A DNA stretch of 64,000 bases from Neolentinus lepideus HHB14362 ss-1 (taxonomy: Eukaryota; Basidiomycota; Agaricomycetes; Gloeophyllales; Gloeophyllaceae). A program made the translations under genes and the position numbers. The notes below the pieces were generated by a model. It saw nothing but the letters and a program-made list of their open reading frames with translations. It made no database searches and had not been told where the DNA came from. Of this stretch, positions 58,960 through 64,000 are shown in pieces; within the stretch, counting starts at the first letter, position 1; each line of letters begins with the position of its first letter. The stretch is taken from contig KV425587.1 in the NCBI GenBank assembly GCA_001632425.1, forward strand, positions 198,354 through 262,353, written 5' to 3'.

Positions 58960-61900
58960 TCAGATTTCAAAGTTCTTGGTGAAGGAACGTTGTTTTGCTG
59001 GCACTGTCTTGATTCTGATCGTTTCATGGTGAAACTGATGCCCAGGGAAAACATCATAACAGCCTACCAGTGTTTTCGAAGCCCAGTTTTCAGGCTCCCT
59101 GCTCATATCAAACACGAGACTACCTCCGCTTGAGATCTCGGAGTGTCGGATGATCGGTTCGTGGGCCAAGGCTCCATTAACCATGAGCGACCTCACGTAC
59201 GGCTCTGTAGGTGCATTGGAGGATATGATCACCAAGGGCTTTCCTACCCCAGGTAGGTCGATGTGCACTTGATCAAAGAATGGACTGCGAAATAGTCGCT
59301 TGAACATGTCTTCGACAGGAGGTAGGGTTGATACTCACGCTCCAACGACGTATAGCCCGGAGACCGGATCTACGGGGTAGAACCCAAGGGCACTGAATAT
59401 GTACCATGCGCTCATCTGTCCGCAGTCTTCATTCTGTAAGTCTGTTGAGCGCTATGCACCTCGAAATTGGCAAATGCTTTCCGACTTACACCTGAGAGAC
59501 CATTGACGGTCGCATTATAGTTTTCTTCGGCAATTGAGCGGACACGGTCCTGCGCCTTGGACGCAGCTCCAGCCAAGGCGTACAGATACGGAATATGATG
59601 GGAGGGCTGCAGGAAATAATGAGCAGGCATCGTGACCACCAGATCAGACTACGCACCTCGTTTGTATGATCGTTATGGCCTATTGACTGATCAGTCTCCA
59701 TGAAATTGTCCAGCAATGACGCACTCACCGCCATCAAAATGCTCGTCTAAAAACTCGACGAAACTAGCGTTTCCTCCGCGCCTTTCTATGAGACCCTCGA
59801 CATCATGAACGACGTCAAATGTGTATGCCCACATATCGCCCTCCGTCCATCCCGCGTCCTGTCCGGCCCCGGACCCATCGGCGTTGCGGGCCTCCATGAA
59901 ACCACTGGTGACATTATATATCGAGAAGGGAGTCGACATCGCACGATCGCGGAAGAAGGACGCATCCGAAGTTTTGTTCAAAAGAGAGGCGAGAACAGAA
60001 ACAGCGTAGTCATCGTCTGTGATCAATGTTACTATTGATTCTGCCGCAGACTCGTGACACTTACAAGCGTAATCTAAGGTTCTGGATCCCGCTTCGGAAT
60101 GAATATCGGATGCTACCCAGCCCTTGGTGGCATAAACCGAGGACAGACCCGCTCGAACTTCGTAGCCGACATTCTTGTAGGAAGGTCACATAAGGAGATC
60201 GACGGTAAGCTACGCCATCGCGCTTACCTCTTCACGATCGAAGTATCTGCGAGACGTGCGTGATTAGCGTGAAGCGAGGTAGAGGCAATATGCTAACGAA
60301 ATATCCCAATCATTGTCAGGAGGGACTGTTGAATCCTTATATATGGCCTCCCATGCGGTCTCGATGTCGAAGCCGGTAAAACCTTTCAGGACAGCCTCTG
60401 CAACTAGTGAATCGGCATGTGTCCCCACCTACATAGCGAATCCGCGAGTCTGATACACGAGCGGTGATACTCATGGCACAACACACCATAATATTTGTCT
60501 CTGCAATGCGAGAATATGAGAGCGATAGGATCAATAAATGGACAGAATACCCGTACCTACGATATTCTTCCACATCGGCAGCCATCCACCCTGGTCGTAT
60601 CGAGGTCAGTCATACACTCCGTAAATACATGATGCAATACAGGCATACCTCTTTGTAGTCTTGCAGCATGCTCTGTACCATACCGTTCACTCTTTCAGGA
60701 GCGAGAAGGATGGTCCACGCCCATTGTGCACGGAAGGTATCCTGAACGTGTGTGCATTAGATTGTGCGTGAAGCGCAAGACGATACACAGAGTAGGAACA
60801 TACCCATATCGAGTAGCCAGTGTACGACTCGCCTTCGTGGACAGCATCGTCATAACCAGAGTAATACTTTCCATCTTCGTGTTGCTCATAAGGATACTGC
60901 CATCAAGTCCATCGTCAGCGACATGCGCGGCCAATAAGATTACTTCAACACCGACCTGAAGAGTGTGATACACTGCAGTGTAAAAGACCGTTTTATTCTC
61001 CGAGCTGCCACCCTCCACCTTGATTCGGTCCAGCTTCTCCGCCCACGCCTCTCTTACCGTTCGGGCCGTCTGCTCGAGGACTGTACCATCCGGAATCTCA
61101 TTATCGATGTTCATCTTCGCTTGATCGATAGAGATGAACGATACCCCAACTCTGATGTCCACAGTCTCCGTCCCGTCCTCGAACACGACATAGGCGCTCA
61201 ACTGCGTACCGCTCGCCTTGATCTCCCCGGGGAACAGCTCGCCGTTGCTGTTATTGGCTGTCCCGTAGATCTTGAATGGCTCGCTGAAGCGTGCGCAGAA
61301 GTAGCCGGAGAAAGACGGTGCAGGGTTTGGCCCAATGATGAAGTCTTGGCGCTCAGGGTTGCTCCCACAAATCTCCTGTCTCGATGGATTTACCACAACG
61401 GAGCCAAGTGGGTAAGTCACATTAGTAGGATCGGCAGAGCCCATGACAGACGCGCGGGTGGCTTCCACTATGATATACGGGGTTTGAGTGTTGACGAAAC
61501 TAAACCGAAGGTGACCAACGCGAGAGGCTGTGAACAAAATACTCAACATTCCGAACTGCCATGGAAGTGATAAGTCAAGGACTAACTGGCGCTATGCTCA
61601 GCTTGTATGAGACCTCCCCCTTGCGCATCCATCGGCACGCTATAGTAGCTCGGAGTGACAATTTCATTTTCATGGCTAAATTGCATTCCTCTAGCCTCGA
61701 ACACTGGCTTGACATTGCCTGCACCCGGGACGATAACAACCTGTCCGCTCTCGCCCATCCATATAGCAGGCTGGTGCGTCCCTTGGAAGCCATGGATGCT
61801 ACGGTCTGTGTAGTTGTACGGGGTGACGGAGACGTAGTTCTGGCGCGTCTGCGCAACCCAACGGGTCATGCCAAAAGGAGGCGCTGTGGAGGGAATCATC

Positions 61901-62801
61901 CCTCCAGAGCCATTTGGGGAATCGCCACCATTGCCGATAAGTCTAGTTGATAGTGTGAGTCCGAAGATTCATTGTTTGAAGCAAAAATGACAGAGCCAGG
62001 TGGACCGCAGTATCAGGAGACAGTATGATACGATGCACCACATGCATGAAGTCAGTTGCCGGGAGCGTAAGTTCACCGGCTGCTCAGAGGTGGATGCATT
62101 TACCCTCTTGACTCCCGGACCACACCGAGGACCCCGCCGAACCAATTCATGACCCGGGATCATGCACCATCAACTCGGCGAACTAATAGATATCACGGAG
62201 GCGAGACCTCAGGGTGCCGAGAGAAGTGGAAAGATAGCATAATGAACATATGAACTGGGTCTACCGCGCGGTCGGAAGGTTGACGTCCTAGCTTCTGTGG
62301 TGCCATGACTGCAGCACTGGTGAAAATCATGACGTTCCACCGCTCCAGACCGAATTGAAGGACACACAGCCCATTGCAGAAAAGATACCAATATAGATGT
62401 CACCCCTTTGATCAATGCCAACGGAAGGGCTGAAATCACCATACTCCATTTATAAGCTGTATGGGTAGGTTAGCAACAGAATGGCCAGTCTTCCGGCATA
62501 GATCGAGCCTGCGCATCAGGCCCGGCAGGACGTTATCCTGGCGCGTTCCCCAAGATTTATCAGAGTTCGGCATCGTTGCGTTCGACAGGTCCATATGGTC
62601 CATATGCACGGAGCGGTGAAGTCCACTAAGGACAAACAAGTATAGTGCAGTACTCACGGATCGACATAATCGACAGCGCTGCTGTTCGGCAGAGAGAATG
62701 CAGCTGGCGTGCGAGCACAGGCACCGATGTCCGGCTTGCAGGCGAACAACGCTAGCAAGAGCCATGTTCGCAAGGAGAGAAAGTGTGAAAGAGGAGACAT
62801 T
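58960..62801 (-). CDS. Secreted GH92 exo-alpha-mannosidase
   Basis: The first exon starts at ATG 62801 and encodes a signal peptide, MSPLSHFLSLRTWLLLALFA, then VDYVDP. It joins in phase to LIGNGGDSPNGSGGM (about 61950) across an intron of about 720 nt. About a dozen exons follow with normal introns. Family motifs in order: PPFGMTRW (about 61875), GFQGTHQPAIWMGE, RVGHLRFSF, GYSGYDD-type YYSGYDDAVHEGESYTGYS with IWDTFRAQWAW (60890-60715), NIVETNIMVGTHADS (about 60570-60410), GHNDHTNEPSHHIPYLYALA (59700-59570) and NEDCGQMSAWYIFSALGFYP (59430-59370). GH92 enzymes are calcium-dependent and trim alpha-mannose, mostly 1,2-linked, from N-glycans or fungal wall mannan; here outside the cell. The frame appears complete. 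The stop at 58960 is the natural end if the last exon is read through VGCYDVFPGHQF. Confidence 0.92.
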
Positions 62802-64000
62802 GCGATGATGTCCTCTCCTACACTGCCTAGTAGTAGACGGTTGCTTCAAGCATCAATTGGCGTGTCTGGCAGCGTGAGACGACTACCTGACCGCGTTCCT
62901 CCGGAAAATTGTGGAAAGCGCTTGGCCAATTGAAGGAGTCTGTTCTGGACATCAACAATTTGTGAATCCCGGCAGACCGAATATCTAGGGACCTACTAAT
63001 ATAGCTAGTATTCAGATTGAGGGCCGCAAATGACCAGGTGTCACGATGCTGGAAGAACAAGTGGCATCAATTGCCATAAGTGGCTAGGGGAAAATAGTCA
63101 CAAATGAATAAGTGGCAAAACCGTGAATTTCGCTTTCTGAGCTCTCGGCGTTTGTCATCGGAATCGCTGATATCTTACTCTGCGGCCTCTCGGACGACAT
63201 GCATGCAACCTTGCGTACTCTGGACATCGTATACGAGATTCTTTTTCTCTCCAGCCGAGAGGCGAGTGCGGACTTAGAAGGGATGTGATTGCTCCACAGC
63301 ACACTTTGACTTGTCGAGACCACTTCGATGGGCCATGGCGGAGGTTCGATAACATCAGCCGCTTAGAATGGTGTCCTTGCAAGAATTCGTGACCCGATCC
63401 CGTCTCTCCGCCCGATTGGATTATCTTTCGCAAGCATGCACGCAAGATACCGAGGGTAGGAGTCTTGAGTCCGACCTACTTGGAAAGCGGCATCGACCCA
63501 GCGCTATAAGCAGAGACTGCTCACTCAATCAGCTTCCTGATCATTCGCCTGGTCGCCTGGTCCCGGGGACGGCTTCTGTCTGTCGTGATTAATTGTCGTT
63601 TCTACCACCTATAATGAAGAGGGGCCATATCATCTATGACGGACGTGTTACTCTACGTGCAGACATAGTCATGGATCTTCACGACGACACTGGTGGAACG
63701 TCTGCCTTCGCTCCAGATGTCTGAACTCCCGTTCGCAGGCACTTTCTTGTTTCGGGCAATCCCCTAGGCATCCAAGACATGATGCTTGACGTGCCTCTCC
63801 ATAGCTCAGATTCTTATGTCCGTCGGGTGCGAGGATCTCAAGACGTTCAGAACAAAGCTTGCAGCTGCTATCACTACAGCCGTAATACCCGTCGAATCAA
63901 TCTGGTCAGCGTCATACAAAACGGATGAATTGAACTTTGGTGAGTGTCCGACCAAACTTTCGGATTTACAATTCCCGAAACCGTGAACGCCACAGTGAAG
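62802..64000. other. Upstream of the GH92 gene to window end, no supported gene
   Basis: Frames on both strands are short and unassigned. The 5' region of the mannosidase gene lies here; a further gene may begin beyond the right edge. Confidence 0.4.

Overview
The window looks like nuclear DNA of a filamentous basidiomycete, probably an Agaricomycete. The genes are cut by many introns of about 45-60 nt with GTAAGT/GTGAGT-type donors. One relic matches the Plavaka transposases of mushroom-forming fungi. The gene set (A-T-R adenylate-forming reductase, membrane-anchored heme-thiolate peroxidases, GH92 mannosidase) is typical of that group. I built the gene models by joining exons by eye across consensus splice sites and checking reading phase; no alignment or transcript data was available.

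Region 1 (1 to about 12.7 kb) is an AT-rich, CpG-poor transposon graveyard. It holds a degraded fragment of a SelO (YdiU) gene flanked by two copies of a direct repeat about 226 bp long, a Plavaka transposase relic with two in-frame stops, a second relic of a transposon-borne C-terminal domain, a 120-bp MITE, and a much younger 1,995-bp element with 314-bp terminal inverted repeats and a TTT target duplication (10721-12715).

Region 2 (13.1-23.0 kb) is gene-rich. A 12-exon gene for an unrecognised protein of 1,124 residues includes a 33-nt micro-exon. A decayed copy of the exosome nuclease DIS3/Rrp44 lies between it and a 15-exon adenylation-thiolation-reductase gene.

Region 3 (23.1-29.4 kb) has tandem repeats and a TIR element of about 2 kb (24733-26704). 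That element carries the remains of a protein with three AT-hooks and two cysteine-rich repeats, and its right TIR is interrupted by a second 210-bp element.

Region 4 (29.4-55.6 kb) is the most striking part. A two-gene module, a heme-thiolate peroxidase followed downstream by a two-finger C2H2 zinc-finger protein, occurs three times. Two copies are in tandem on the minus strand and one is inverted on the plus strand. The modules are separated by long spacers in which I find no genes. A 129-bp foldback lies near the axis between the divergent peroxidase copies. All three peroxidases lack the aspartate of the family's EHD motif.

Region 5 (55.6-64 kb) carries a single-pass membrane protein gene and a secreted GH92 alpha-mannosidase gene, both on the minus strand. 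I recognise no tRNA, rRNA or CRISPR.
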